Positions 45,404 through 54,803 of a DNA stretch of 64,000 nucleotides are shown here, in pieces. The stretch's first letter is position 1; each line of letters starts with the position of its first letter. The notes beneath the pieces were generated by a model, which worked only from the letters and a program-made list of their open reading frames with translations, was not told the DNA's origin and ran no database searches. The translations under genes and the position numbers were made by a program. This DNA is from Actinomycetota bacterium. Its GTDB lineage: Bacteria; Actinomycetota; Thermoleophilia; RBG-16-64-13. The stretch covers positions 1 through 64,000 of the forward strand of contig JAAYZX010000043.1 of NCBI GenBank assembly GCA_012514635.1. The letters run 5' to 3'.

Positions 45404-46087
45404 ATGAACGGCGGGGAAATCCACATCACTCCTGACGAAGCGGTTTTCTTCCAAGCCGGCTTCTTCAAACTCAACGCCACCATCGTCATGACGTGGGTGG
45501 TGATGCTGGTGTTGGTGATCGGCTCCATACTCATCACGCGTCGCATCACATCTTCCACCAAGATACCGCGGTGGCAGAACCTGTTGGAAACGCTTCTCAG
45601 TGCGTTGCGCACCCAGATCCGCGAGATCAGCGAGCAGGATCCCGACCCATACGTGCCCTTCGTGGGGACCCTCTTCATATTCATCCTCACATGCAATATT
45701 TTGGCCCCTATCCCCATCTACGAGCCGCCCACGGGCTCGCTCTCACTGACCGCCGCACTGTCGCTCACGGTCTTCTTCGCAGTTCCCATATTTGGGATCC
45801 GTGCGCGAGGATTCGTGGGCTACTTGGGCAACTACACCAAACCCTTCTTTTTCATGGCCCCGCTTCATGCCATCAGCGAGCTTTCCCGCACCGTCTCGCT
45901 GGCCATGCGTCTCTTCGGCAATGTCATGAGTGAAGGGCTGATCGTCGCTTTGCTGTTAAGCATCGTCCCGTTCGTATTACCGGTGGTGATGGAGGCACTG
46001 GGATTGTTGATGGGTACCATCCAAGCCTATATTTTCGCTATCCTCACCACCGTCTACATAGCCGCAGGAACCAGTGGTGGACATTAG
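45404..46087 (+). CDS. atpB: N-type ATP synthase, a subunit
   Basis: A 227-residue membrane subunit, shorter than typical F-type a subunits. The essential stator Arg is in SRTVSLAMRLFGN; the ion channel helices include GTIQAYIFAILTTVYI. The ATG at 45404 lies 11 bases after AAGGAGG, whereas the GTG at 45395 is too close. It should provide the ion half-channels to the c-ring. Confidence 0.93.
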   Translation: MNGGEIHITPDEAVFFQAGFFKLNATIVMTWVVMLVLVIGSILITRRITSSTKIPRWQNLLETLLSALRTQIREISEQDPDPYVPFVGTLFIFILTCNILAPIPIYEPPTGSLSLTAALSLTVFFAVPIFGIRARGFVGYLGNYTKPFFFMAPLHAISELSRTVSLAMRLFGNVMSEGLIVALLLSIVPFVLPVVMEALGLLMGTIQAYIFAILTTVYIAAGTSGGH

Positions 46088-46129
46088 ACCTTTAGGTTCA
46101 GGGAGATTCACCGAAAGGGGGAAGTAAGC

Positions 46130-46399
46130 ATGGATAACCTCGGATGGATTGGCGTCGCTTCACTCCTCGTAGCCGGTCTAACCATTGCGATCGGCACGAT
46201 CGCACCGGCTATGGGGCAGGCCCGCGCCGTGTCCCAGAGCCTCGCCTCGATTGCGCAGCAGCCGGACGAGGCCGGTACCATCTCGCGAACGCTTTTCGTG
46301 GGCCTGGCCTTCATCGAGTCGCTGGCCATCTATTGCTTGGTGATCTCGATCATCATCATCTTCGTTAATCCGTTCTGGTCGGCAGTCAAGGGTGGCTGA
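46130..46399 (+). CDS. atpE: N-type ATP synthase, c subunit with Na+-type ligands
   Basis: An 89-residue hairpin of two membrane helices. Gln30, Glu63, Ser64 and Tyr68 occupy the positions of Gln32, Glu65, Ser66 and Tyr70 in the Ilyobacter tartaricus c subunit, the sodium-binding set. The position of Val63 there is Phe61 here, and Thr67 is Leu65. The polar loop has Q-Q-P-D. A GAAAGGGGG site precedes the ATG. The ligand set predicts Na+ coupling, with the caveat that at least one N-ATPase with related residues has been reported to use protons. Confidence 0.94.
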   Translation: MDNLGWIGVASLLVAGLTIAIGTIAPAMGQARAVSQSLASIAQQPDEAGTISRTLFVGLAFIESLAIYCLVISIIIIFVNPFWSAVKGG

Positions 46400-46462
46400 G
46401 ACGAGGACAGGGCAGAGGCTCGCTAACGAGCGCCGACAGGGACTCCGAGAGGACTAGCTACC

Positions 46463-47242
46463 GTGCTGATTGATTGGTTCACAGTAGTCGCGGAAATCGT
46501 CAATTTCCTGATTCTGCTGTGGTTGCTCAAGCGGTTCCTGTATAAGCCTGTCCTGAACGCGATGGATAAGAGAGAAGCCACCATCGCGTCTCGGGAGAAC
46601 GAGGCCACCACCGCATTGCAGCAAGGCCGCCAGCAACAGGACAAATACGAGGTCCTGCTTAACGAGATCTCCAGCGACCGCGAGGAGATCATGGCGGAAG
46701 CCCACCGAATGTCGGACCAGCGCCGCAAGGAGCTCACGCAGATCGCGGCTGAAGACGTCGCCAACATTGAAGCCCGCTGGAAGGAGAACCTGGAACGACA
46801 ACGCGAGGCATTCGCGCGCAACCTCTCCCAGCGTGCAGGCGACCAGATCTGCTCCATTGCGCGTCTGGCACTAGCCGACCTGGCGGGCCGCGACCTCGAA
46901 CGCCACATCGCCGGCGTGTTCACGGAGCGGCTGCAAACCCTCCCCGATGACAAACGCCGCCGCATTGTCGACACTCTACACAAGTCGAACTACCGTGTCT
47001 CCATCAGCAGTTCGTTCGAACTGGACGAGACTCACCGTTCAGAAATTCGAGACATTCTCAAAAAGCTGGGGGGGCGCGACGTAACAGTCGCCTGGGAAGT
47101 CCATCCTGATGTTATCTGCGGGATCGACCTCCGGGCCCACGATTATAAACTGGCTTTTAGCTTGGGCGACTACCTCGAACGGTTGCGTACCGCTCTCGAG
47201 GACGAGCTGCAGGCCGAGGCCTCGGCACGTGAGGGGGGGTGA
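46463..47242 (+). CDS. atpF: N-type ATP synthase, long b subunit
   Basis: A 259-residue peripheral-stalk subunit: one N-terminal helix (TVVAEIVNFLILLWLLKRFLYKPV), a long charged coiled coil (~35-150), then a C-terminal ~110-residue part (ADLAGRDLERHIAGVFTERL.., ISSSFELDETHRSEIRDILKKLGG) that resembles the delta-subunit C-terminal half. This suggests b has taken over the delta role, as no delta gene is present. GTG start. Confidence 0.92.
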   Translation: MLIDWFTVVAEIVNFLILLWLLKRFLYKPVLNAMDKREATIASRENEATTALQQGRQQQDKYEVLLNEISSDREEIMAEAHRMSDQRRKELTQIAAEDVANIEARWKENLERQREAFARNLSQRAGDQICSIARLALADLAGRDLERHIAGVFTERLQTLPDDKRRRIVDTLHKSNYRVSISSSFELDETHRSEIRDILKKLGGRDVTVAWEVHPDVICGIDLRAHDYKLAFSLGDYLERLRTALEDELQAEASAREGG

Positions 47243-47284
47243 TCCTAACTGAGCGCTGAAACCAATGGCGAGCTGAAGGAAGTC

Positions 47285-48805
47285 ATGGAGGGAGTGCTGT
47301 CTGCGACGGATTCCGTCTTGGAACGTCAACGAGCCGAACTCCGACTCCAGGAAATAGGTACCACCACATACGTCGGCAAGGGCGTGGCTCAGGTATCAGG
47401 ACTGCCGGAGGTGAAGTCGGAGGAGCTGATCAGTTTCCCCGGAGGTCTCTACGGCATGGCCTTCAACCTCGACCCTGATCAGGTAGGCGTCATCTTGCTG
47501 GACAGAAGCGAGAACCTGGCCGCCGGTGTGGAGGTGACGCGCACCATGCGCGTACTGGACGTACCCGTGGGCGGCGCCCTGTTGGGTCGAGTGGTGGACG
47601 GCATAGGACGTCCGTTGGACGGAGCCGGCCCCATCGTGGCCTCGGAACGGCGCCCGGTGGAGCGCCCCGCTCCACCCATCATGTACCGTGACCCGGTGAC
47701 CGTCCCTCTGCAGACCGGTCTCAAGGTGGTGGACGCCGCCATACCCGTCGGCCGCGGCCAACGCGAGCTGATCATCGGTGACCGCCAGACAGGCAAGACC
47801 GCTATAGCAGTAGACACCATCATCAACCAAATCGGCAAGGACGTCATCTGTATCTACTGCGCGGTGGGCCAGCGGGCGGCCAGCGTGGCCAAGGTGATCG
47901 CCGACCTGCACGAACATGAAGCCATGGACCATACCGTAGTCATGGTGGCTGCCGGCGAGGATCCGCCCGGGCTGCAATTCATCACCCCCTACGCCGCCAC
48001 GGCGCTGGGAGAATACTTCATGGAGCAGGGCCGGGACGTATTGGTCATCTACGATGATCTAACCAGCCACGCTCGAGCCTACCGAGAATTATCCCTGCTG
48101 CTACGCCGCCCTCCAGGCCGCGAAGCATTCCCCGGTGACATCTTCTACATTCACTCCCGCCTCCTCGAGCGCTCCACCCATCTCCGTGCCGAGTACGGCG
48201 GGGGGTCGCTGACGGCACTTCCCATTGTGGAGACGGAGGCGCAGAACATGGCGGCCTACATCCCCACCAACCTCATCTCTATCACCGACGGTCAGATATA
48301 CCTATCCCCAGACCTCTTCTCCAAAGGCATTCTGCCGCCGGTCGACGTAGGCCGGTCGGTCTCGCGCGTAGGCGGCAAGGCGCAGCTTTCCGCCTACCGT
48401 TTGGTGGCCGGAGACCTACGATTGGCCTATTCGCAATTCGAGGCCATGGAGACGTTTGCCCGTTTCAGCACGCAGCTCGACTCCGCCACCCAGCGCATGC
48501 TGGATCGAGGTCGGCGTGTACGCGAAGTGCTGAAACAGAATCAGTACTCACCCATGTCCGCTCCTGCTCAGATAGCCACTCTGCTGGCCATCAACAGCGG
48601 CCTCTACGACCGCCTGGAGGTGGAGCAGGTTCTCGAAGCCGAACAGATAGTGGTAGAGACCATCACCAAGGAATGTCCTGACGTCTGTTCCCGTGTCCAA
48701 AGCGGAGTCAAGATGTCGGACGAGGACCGAGAGACCATCCTGCACAAGGCCAAAGCCGCCTTGGCACAGGCCTTCCCCGTCGGCGAGGAAGAGGAAGCCG
48801 CATAG
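47285..48805 (+). CDS. atpA: N-type ATP synthase, alpha subunit
   Basis: A 506-residue F1 alpha. Walker A GDRQTGKT is at 165-172; the [18 protein letters not shown] and [13 protein letters not shown] stretches are family hallmarks, and the arginine finger region [10 protein letters not shown] is present. The start at ATG 47285 has AAGGA upstream; the frame is open 36 bases further to a CTG close to a strong G-rich site, so a longer N-terminus is possible. It ends in TAG, 2 bases before atpG. Confidence 0.94.
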   Translation: MEGVLSATDSVLERQRAELRLQEIGTTTYVGKGVAQVSGLPEVKSEELISFPGGLYGMAFNLDPDQVGVILLDRSENLAAGVEVTRTMRVLDVPVGGALLGRVVDGIGRPLDGAGPIVASERRPVERPAPPIMYRDPVTVPLQTGLKVVDAAIPVGRGQRELIIGDRQTGKTAIAVDTIINQIGKDVICIYCAVGQRAASVAKVIADLHEHEAMDHTVVMVAAGEDPPGLQFITPYAATALGEYFMEQGRDVLVIYDDLTSHARAYRELSLLLRRPPGREAFPGDIFYIHSRLLERSTHLRAEYGGGSLTALPIVETEAQNMAAYIPTNLISITDGQIYLSPDLFSKGILPPVDVGRSVSRVGGKAQLSAYRLVAGDLRLAYSQFEAMETFARFSTQLDSATQRMLDRGRRVREVLKQNQYSPMSAPAQIATLLAINSGLYDRLEVEQVLEAEQIVVETITKECPDVCSRVQSGVKMSDEDRETILHKAKAALAQAFPVGEEEEAA

Positions 48806-48807
48806 CC

Positions 48808-49728
48808 ATGGAGACTGCCGAGCAACTCAAGAAAAAGATTGCCAGCGCGGAGGACCTACGCGATCTGGTCCGGACCATGAAGTTGCTGGCGGTCACAAAT
48901 ATCCGCCGCTTCCAGGAGGCCGTGGAAGCACTGGCCGACTACTACCACAGCATTGAAATGGGTCTGCAGATCGCGCTGCGCCGCGAGGCCACGAGCGGCG
49001 CCATCGATCTGAGTCGTTGGCAGGAGCTTGATCAGTCGCGGGGAGACTTGGGCCTTGTGGTGCTCGGCACAGATCAAGGTCTCTGCGGCCGCTACAACGA
49101 AGTGGTGGTTGACTATAGTCGCGAGGTCATCGAGCAGGAGTTCGGCGGTGAGAGGCCCCGCAGGATCCTCTGTGTGGGACTCAGGCCGGCACTACAATTG
49201 GAGCAGTTGTGGCACGCCGTAGAAGTGACCTTCCCGGTTCCCGGTTTTCCTACGGGCGTTACCCGTGTGGTGCAGGAGATCGTCTTCCAGATTGAGAAGT
49301 GGCAGTCGCTTGACAACATCACCCGCGTAGTAGTGATCCATAACGAACTTGTTCGCGGTGTTTACTATCAACCGGGAATGTACAAGCTGTTGCCACTGGA
49401 CAAGGAGTGGTTCTCCCGGTACGCCAACGAGCCATGGCCCAATCCCCGCGTCATCCCCACTTTTACCATGGATCCGGCTCCGCTGCTGGCCTCGCTGGTG
49501 CGGCAGTATCTCTTCTTCTCCGTCTACCGATCCCAGGTGGAGGCGTTGGCCAGCGAGAATGCCGCCCGCTTCCTCTCCATGCAGACCGCCGAGAAAAACA
49601 TCGAGGACCGCCTGGAAGAGCTGCACATGACGGCAAACCAGCAACGCCAGAACTCCATCACGGAAGAACTGCTGGACATCGTGGCCGGGTACGAGGCTCT
49701 GGGCGGCAGTAAGATGGCAACCGTATGA
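48808..49728 (+). CDS. atpG: N-type ATP synthase, gamma subunit
   Basis: A 306-residue central-stalk subunit with the N-terminal coiled-coil helix (LKKKIASAEDLRDLVRTMKLLAVTNIRRF) and the C-terminal helix ending TEELLDIVAGYEALGG. A Rossmann-like middle domain has LGTDQGLCGRYNE. It is the last gene of the operon and is followed by a terminator. Confidence 0.92.
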   Translation: METAEQLKKKIASAEDLRDLVRTMKLLAVTNIRRFQEAVEALADYYHSIEMGLQIALRREATSGAIDLSRWQELDQSRGDLGLVVLGTDQGLCGRYNEVVVDYSREVIEQEFGGERPRRILCVGLRPALQLEQLWHAVEVTFPVPGFPTGVTRVVQEIVFQIEKWQSLDNITRVVVIHNELVRGVYYQPGMYKLLPLDKEWFSRYANEPWPNPRVIPTFTMDPAPLLASLVRQYLFFSVYRSQVEALASENAARFLSMQTAEKNIEDRLEELHMTANQQRQNSITEELLDIVAGYEALGGSKMATV

Positions 49729-49807
49729 GTGCAGACAAAACGAGTCTAGACAAGACGGCGGGAAACGGCCCGCACGGTTCGGTTCAGACAATATAGCTTT
49801 GCGGCGG

Positions 49808-49841
49808 GCGGGGAACCGTTCAGCGGTTCCCCGCCGCCTTT
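49808..49841 (+). terminator. Terminator of the N-ATPase operon
   Basis: GCGGGGAACCG pairs perfectly with CGGTTCCCCGC around TTCAG, followed by CGCCTTT. The 11-bp GC-rich stem lies 80 bp after atpG. The T-run is short. It also lies between convergent genes and may serve the pilin operon from the other strand. Confidence 0.75.
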
Positions 49842-49897
49842 CAGAGACTTCGGCCTCGCCGCCCTGCCCGGTCCTAGAGCACGACGGTAGGACCCTA

Positions 49898-51421
49898 CTA
49901 GAACGGCACCGCCTCCGACGACGGCAGCTCAGTCCAGTCCAAGATCTGGTAGGTGCCCACCTTGGGGAAGTGAGGCGGCGGGTTATAGAGTAGGAAATTA
50001 TCGTAGGTGTTGACTCCCTCAAAGAATCCGGCATAGTGACCGTCGGAGCGGGTATCGGTACGACGGTACGGGGTGTCAAAAGAGGATACCGAGCCGTAAA
50101 AGGTGAGGGTACCGCGGCGGGGCCCCCAGGCAGAAGCGTTACCTGTTGAATCGTAGCTCACATACTCTTTGCCTTTTTGCGATATGAGAGCCGCATCTAT
50201 ATCTAGATTCAGTTGGTTGCGATTTGAGGCGGTACAAGACTTCCGCCACGGTGCATACATGGGTATCTTGATGTCCTTCTGTGCAATGAGGCCGACGGCC
50301 GCAGATCCGTCCTTCTGGGCATAGATAATATCTCCAACCACATTGATAGTGGTCTGCTTCTGTCCCGCCTGACCGGAATTGAGTTGGCCGGATGACGCGA
50401 CCGTCAGGCGCCCATGCAGGCCAGTTCCCTCTATCCAAACATTATCGTTCACGTAGATAACGCCGTTGGGGGGATAGTTTCTGGCAGCGCTGAGGGGCTC
50501 CGTCTCCAACGTACCTCCGTAATCGTAGGTACTTGCATTCCATATGCTTCGGTTCTCGACCTCTTTTTTGACACGGGCTACCCGATATTGCTGATTGGGA
50601 AGTAGCTTAATATACCAACCGAGGTATCCGCTGCCGCTCACATACGGCAGGTTCGCATCACCGATGGCAAGACTGCTCAGACGAGAGAAATCAGACGTAA
50701 CAATGTCAAAATCTATCGGTGGAACAGGGAAGTGCCAATAGGACTTGGAGGGACAGTTCACGGGTAAGTTCTGGGACCATATTCCGGGCTTTCTGTTTCC
50801 GGACGTATATTCATAAGAAGACAGCGCACAGGTGATGGAGTCGACGATTTCGGCGGTCTCTATTCGAATGCCGGTGTTGGAATGCGTCTTGCCGTGCCAG
50901 ATACGATCCGCAGGGCCACCTATGTACACCTGTTCGTCAACAAGAAGTATGTACTCGCTGAACGCAGGTCGCCCCAGATGGGCCTCGATCGTGCGAGGCA
51001 CTTCGGTGGGCGAGTTGGCCATGCCGGTGACTCTGACGGTCACGCGTGAGTCTGCAGCAGATGGAGGAGTGACCTGCATAGCGTACCGCCCCAGTATCTC
51101 CCCATTGTACGGATCGGTCAGCTCATAGATGTGGTGGCGGTCATCGGGGGTGGGGTCTCCAGGGATCTTGAAGTCGTTCATGTCGGCAGAACTGCCGGAG
51201 GCTACCATCCACAGATACTGGTTGAGACCTGCTTCCGCCACCGTCAATGATTGAGTGTAGGCTCTATCTCTAGCCACATGCTGTTGGCTGATCGATATCT
51301 GAGTAACCAGTACCGATGACATGATGGCCATGGCCATTAGAACCAACATAACTAGTGCCAGCACGTAACCATGTTCTTTCTGCGCAACAGCCCGCAGATT
51401 GTGCCACAGCCTGCGTCTCAC
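49898..51421 (-). CDS. PilX-like minor pilin/surface protein
   Basis: A 507-residue protein with a basic leader and a long hydrophobic N-terminal helix (HGYVLALVMLVLMAMAIMSSVLV) followed by the PilX_N-type TVAEAGLNQYLW motif. The large C-terminal part is beta-rich and secreted. The residue before the helix is Tyr after Gly, so prepilin-peptidase cleavage at G is possible. It overlaps the preceding pilin by 4 bp and ends the trio. It likely sits at the tip of a type IV pilus or related pseudopilus. Confidence 0.8.
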   Translation of the reverse strand: MRRRLWHNLRAVAQKEHGYVLALVMLVLMAMAIMSSVLVTQISISQQHVARDRAYTQSLTVAEAGLNQYLWMVASGSSADMNDFKIPGDPTPDDRHHIYELTDPYNGEILGRYAMQVTPPSAADSRVTVRVTGMANSPTEVPRTIEAHLGRPAFSEYILLVDEQVYIGGPADRIWHGKTHSNTGIRIETAEIVDSITCALSSYEYTSGNRKPGIWSQNLPVNCPSKSYWHFPVPPIDFDIVTSDFSRLSSLAIGDANLPYVSGSGYLGWYIKLLPNQQYRVARVKKEVENRSIWNASTYDYGGTLETEPLSAARNYPPNGVIYVNDNVWIEGTGLHGRLTVASSGQLNSGQAGQKQTTINVVGDIIYAQKDGSAAVGLIAQKDIKIPMYAPWRKSCTASNRNQLNLDIDAALISQKGKEYVSYDSTGNASAWGPRRGTLTFYGSVSSFDTPYRRTDTRSDGHYAGFFEGVNTYDNFLLYNPPPHFPKVGTYQILDWTELPSSEAVPF

Positions 51422-52119
51422 TTTAGCCCACCTTCATATCTTTGTCTCAACTGTACCCGCGTACTGAGGGTTATTTCACTTGCCAACTGAGGGACTTCAT
51501 TGACATTCAAAGTCACATCTACCGCCACGATCTGTTTACGATCGTCGGCAGTCGTGGGAGTGAAGACCTCAAGAGCACCGTTTTTATAGCGCAAATAGGT
51601 GAATATGGGAGAGGTGCCGTTGCGCACGGCCTGTTGGATCACAATTCCATTCTCCGAGTAAGGCGGATACACCCAACCCGGCGGGTTGGTTCGCCAATAC
51701 GGCGATGCGGTCTGCATCCGCAGGTCCGACCCGTTCATGTAATACCGCACTTTCTCCGCCGGCGTCCCTCCCTCGATCTCACAGTAGAACTCCAAGCTCT
51801 GCGGCCCTGCCGATGCGATGGCATTGGACCAGCTGGCGTTATGATCGGCAGAGGATGTGGCCGCACGCAGGTATCGTGTGATTTGATTGATTCCCAAGCG
51901 AACGTCATCCTGGTTCTGCATCCGCACGCCTTCCGAAGCGAACACTCTAATACTCCCCAGGAATAGACCGAGAATGGCGGCCATCATCACACCGGCCACC
52001 AAGATGACGACCATCAGTTCAACGAGGGAGAAGCCCTGTTGATCAGAGCGCAGGCGTCGACGAAACACGCCTCCTATGCGATATGTGCCGCCTGCAGGGT
52101 GAAGAGGCTTCACCATCAC
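51418..52119 (-). CDS. PilW-like prepilin with type III signal
   Basis: A 233-residue protein with a classic prepilin cleavage and methylation motif QQG-FSLVELMVVILVAGVMMAAIL near residue 30, then a PilW/GspJ-type beta domain (INQITRYLRAA). The ATG overlaps the PilV-like stop, and its stop overlaps the PilX-like start. Confidence 0.87.
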   Translation of the reverse strand: MMVKPLHPAGGTYRIGGVFRRRLRSDQQGFSLVELMVVILVAGVMMAAILGLFLGSIRVFASEGVRMQNQDDVRLGINQITRYLRAATSSADHNASWSNAIASAGPQSLEFYCEIEGGTPAEKVRYYMNGSDLRMQTASPYWRTNPPGWVYPPYSENGIVIQQAVRNGTSPIFTYLRYKNGALEVFTPTTADDRKQIVAVDVTLNVNEVPQLASEITLSTRVQLRQRYEGGLK

Positions 52120-53513
52120 CGTCTCCTCAAGTAAACCGTGGCGGTCTTATTGCCGTTGATCACGACCGTGCCGTCTTGGACGGTGTAGCCGTCGATCACC
52201 GCATAGCCGTAGCCGGAACTGGGGTACTCGTAGTAGTCGTAGTAGCTACCCCGTACCGAAATAGTGTAGGTACCGTACGGAATATTGTTGAAGGAGGTCT
52301 GGCCCCAACTGTTCGTGTTCTGAGTACCTATGCCGCTTAGAGTCACTCTGACGTCCCTCAGTCTGTCATTCGAGCCCTGCCTGTACACGGTCACAAGGAG
52401 ACTACCGGTGCGCTGCCTCGTCGTTGTCGTCCAGGCCCCAGTGGTGGTTGTGTAGCCGGTCGTAGTGGTAGTGGCAGCAGTCGTGGTGGTTGTGGTTGGG
52501 GCATCAACTATCATATCCGTGTACAAAGTGGTGTTAGGCGGGAGTATGACGTTCATGGAGGCGGGCTCGTAACCCTGGCCCGGCAAGAGCGCAGCTACAT
52601 AGGGGTTAAGCTCGGTGGAGAACCCAATGTTGTTGAACCAAGCACTACTATCACTACCTGTGCTCTGCAACTCATCGTAACCGTAAGGCCCGGTGACACG
52701 CATATTCAGTGACGGGCTCGCCGGAATCGGTGTGCCTTCGGCGTCGACCAACCGGATCACCATCGTGGAGAGGCGGTCGATTATCAATTGGACTACAGTG
52801 TAGGGTACTCCTTCGTTAACGACTTGGGGTGCTTCTGTGAAGGCGGAGCTGTACCCGGACTTCGATGCCGCAACTTCGTACTCAGTATCCGGCTTCAGGC
52901 CGGGAATGATCAGCTTGCCTAGGGCGTTGGTCCGCAGGGCAGATGACGTCATATTGACATGCGGTACCAAATGGGTGTTGGTGACACTGATCTGGACGTT
53001 GGGTATGGGAGTACCCTGCGTGTCGGTCACAGTAATATCGAGTGTGCCACCCTCTGCGCCCCCGGCCACAAATGTGCTCAAAGAAACCGGGCCCAAGGCG
53101 GGGTGGTCGACAGCACTCACGGAGATGGTGACCCGCTTATAGTTGGCAGGGTAAGGACCCGAATAACTCTCGTCTGTAACGAACACTACCTCACGGGTGA
53201 TGGATATGGTCACCCTGTCTTCGGTGCGGGTGGCCGTGGGAGACAAGATACCTTTGGGCCATCCATCGGTGGTGCCTACGTCGTTGTAGGGAAGTGCCCT
53301 CACGTCCTCGATCTCCCTATTGGCCACTTGGGAGAGGACGCTGCGTATGTCGGATGTAGTGGTGCGGGCCATAGCCGACGCAAAGAACTGCGCGATCATG
53401 ATTAAGCCCACCACGAGCACCACACCGGCCACCAGAGTCTCCACCAGCGTGAAGCCGCCTTGTGAGGGCCGGCTAAACCGCGTTTCTTGGATTCCTCTGT
53501 TGTGCACAATCAT
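52116..53513 (-). CDS. PilV-like prepilin with carboxypeptidase-regulatory-like repeats
   Basis: A 465-residue protein with prepilin motif QGG-FTLVETLVAGVVLVVGLIMIAQF, then a pseudopilin core and at least three CarboxypepD_reg-like beta domains (VTDTQGTPIPNVQISVTN.., RLVDAEGTPIPASPSL.., VYRQGSNDRLRDVRVTLSG). A Thr-rich linker of about 30 residues (TTTTTTAATTTTTG..) before the last domain suits O-glycosylation. The ATG at 53513 has AAGG 8 bases upstream; an ATG at 53552 is possible. It starts the three-gene operon. The exposed domains suggest adhesion. Confidence 0.84.
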   Translation of the reverse strand: MIVHNRGIQETRFSRPSQGGFTLVETLVAGVVLVVGLIMIAQFFASAMARTTTSDIRSVLSQVANREIEDVRALPYNDVGTTDGWPKGILSPTATRTEDRVTISITREVVFVTDESYSGPYPANYKRVTISVSAVDHPALGPVSLSTFVAGGAEGGTLDITVTDTQGTPIPNVQISVTNTHLVPHVNMTSSALRTNALGKLIIPGLKPDTEYEVAASKSGYSSAFTEAPQVVNEGVPYTVVQLIIDRLSTMVIRLVDAEGTPIPASPSLNMRVTGPYGYDELQSTGSDSSAWFNNIGFSTELNPYVAALLPGQGYEPASMNVILPPNTTLYTDMIVDAPTTTTTTAATTTTTGYTTTTGAWTTTTRQRTGSLLVTVYRQGSNDRLRDVRVTLSGIGTQNTNSWGQTSFNNIPYGTYTISVRGSYYDYYEYPSSGYGYAVIDGYTVQDGTVVINGNKTATVYLRRR

Positions 53514-53834
53514 ATGAGGCCTTCTTTCAGCGCGATCAAACCGCCCTTTCATTTCTTCGTCACTACAATGAGTCGGTGGGGTATCCGTCTACCATAGATA
53601 TATCGTCCGGAACCTCCCGGCTCTTTAGAGTCTTTGAACGATTGATGAGCACAGCAGTGACGCTCTTCCGCCGAGTCGGGCAGGAAGGGCAGACACCATC
53701 TCCATTATCAGTCTCCCGGCCTCTGCATACACCTGCATCGAGAACGAGGCCCGATCTGATTACCATGGTCACCAGCATACCGCGATACAGCAGGCCGTGC
53801 GTCGCTTCGAAGTCCATCTCTTTGATGGACAGAT
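53514..53834. other. Gap between the pilin operon and the MoaE-like gene
   Basis: About 320 bases. Open frames on both strands of 84-102 codons were examined; neither has a ribosome binding site or recognisable family. It should hold the pilin-operon promoter on the minus strand, but no clear -35/-10 pair was assigned. Confidence 0.4.
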
Positions 53835-54215
53835 TTATGACGTACCTAACGACATCTCGCGCTCTTCAACCACCGTGCTCTTAATCTCTGCCACCAACGA
53901 TTCTAGAGCCGCAAACACATTGTCCCGAATATCGCCGGCTACGAGCGCCACCATGATGTCGTCGCCTACTGCAAGACCACCCTCATTTATCCACACTCGC
54001 ACTGCCGCGATCCCCGGCATACTCTGCACCCGTTCCACCGCCGCGCGCTCGGCCCGGCGATCGACCGCCAGAATCATACCGCTGACCTTGGCGCCGGCTC
54101 GGCTCGTGGGGCGCACTACTCCGTTGTGGACGAGGAACATGCCAACGGGACCACTGAGCATAGCGCTGCTCTTCAACTCCTTCAGCCAAAGATCCACGGA
54201 AGGACGATCACTCAT
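53835..54215 (-). CDS. MoaE-like protein (divergent molybdopterin synthase large subunit)
   Basis: A 126-residue protein with MoaE layout: GMFLVHNGVVRPTSRAGAKVSGMILAVD, helix, AAVRVWINEGGLAVGDDIMVALVAG, then helix FAALESLVAEIKSTV. The His-Arg before the Gly-x-Leu turn (here IN-E-GG) and the terminal P-I-W-K-x-E lysine of active MoaE are missing (VVEERE), so it may not transfer sulfur. The ATG at 54215 has AGGAG 10 bases upstream. The MoaE fold assignment is moderate. Confidence 0.65.
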   Translation of the reverse strand: MSDRPSVDLWLKELKSSAMLSGPVGMFLVHNGVVRPTSRAGAKVSGMILAVDRRAERAAVERVQSMPGIAAVRVWINEGGLAVGDDIMVALVAGDIRDNVFAALESLVAEIKSTVVEEREMSLGTS

Positions 54216-54256
54216 GACACACGTACTCCTGGGAGGGTTGCGCTCTTGACTTTGTG

Positions 54257-54290
54257 GCATTTCCCGCTACCTGCGGATCGCGGGAAATGC
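54257..54290 (-). promoter_or_regulatory. Hairpin in the leader of the MoaE-like gene
   Basis: GCATTTCCCGC/GCGGGAAATGC form an 11-bp stem with a 12-base loop directly beside the 36-bp palindrome. It lies about 42 bp before the MoaE-like start and could be a second half of the dodecin terminator or a leader structure. Confidence 0.45.
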
Positions 54291-54291
54291 T

Positions 54292-54327
54292 GGGGGCCGG
54301 GGAGGCTGTACAGCCTCCCCGGCCCCC
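54292..54327 (-). terminator. Perfect 36-bp GC-rich palindrome after dodecin
   Basis: The arms, each GGGGGCCGGGGAGGCTGT-like, are exact reverse complements centred at 54309/54310. The structure lies 33 bp beyond the dodecin stop and is a very strong RNA hairpin. No T-run follows on the minus strand, so factor-dependent termination or mRNA protection is more likely than classic intrinsic termination. Confidence 0.6.
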
Positions 54328-54359
54328 AATCCTCACTCTCCTACCTGTGACCGAAAATG

Positions 54360-54569
54360 CTATTCACCATGATACTTGAAGGAGACACGCACTTTGGTTC
54401 TATATGCAACTACCTTGTCTTCCTCTATCTTGAGATCCTGTTCCACCACCTCAGCTACGCGGAGATCGTCCAGAGTTTGGGCCGCCGTCTCTACTGCATT
54501 CTTGGCGGCGTCCTCCCATGACGTTTCGCTGGTGCCGATGATCTCGACGATCTTATAAACGCTTTCCAT
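54360..54569 (-). CDS. Dodecin (flavin-binding storage protein)
   Basis: A 69-residue protein matching the dodecin family end to end: VYKIVEIIGTSETSWEDAAKNAV with the flavin-stacking Trp, and DLRVAEVVEQDLKIE..VVAYRTKVRVSFKY. Bacterial dodecins form dodecamers that bind FMN/riboflavin in pairs and buffer free flavin. It is monocistronic by context, bounded by a strong palindrome. Confidence 0.95.
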   Translation of the reverse strand: MESVYKIVEIIGTSETSWEDAAKNAVETAAQTLDDLRVAEVVEQDLKIEEDKVVAYRTKVRVSFKYHGE

Positions 54570-54704
54570 GGCAACCCCCCTCGGGTGGATGAGTAGGTTA
54601 TGTCCGATACCCCACGTAGCGTCCCCGTAAACACCTCTCAGTTGTTACCCGATCGCCCGCCCTCTGTTAGAATAGTTGTTCGCCCGGGTACCATCGGGTA
54701 GCGT

Positions 54705-54798
54705 GGAGAAGTGGCCGAGAGGCTGAAGGCGCTCGCCTGCTAAGCGAGAGCAGGGGTGAATGCTCCTGCCGAGGGTTCGAATCCCTCCTTCTCCGCCA
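54705..54798 (+). tRNA. tRNA-Ser (anticodon GCU)
   Basis: Acceptor GGAGAAG/CTTCTCC, anticodon loop CTGCTAA in the stem CTCGC/GCGAG, long variable arm, T-arm GGGTTCGAATCCC and an encoded CCA at 54796-54798. Confidence 0.97.
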
Positions 54799-54803
54799 GT
54801 TTC

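Noticed and set aside
53563-53817. Open frame of 84 codons on the minus strand between the pilin operon and the MoaE-like gene
   Set aside because: No ribosome binding site, no recognisable family and a composition like random sequence; left as gap.
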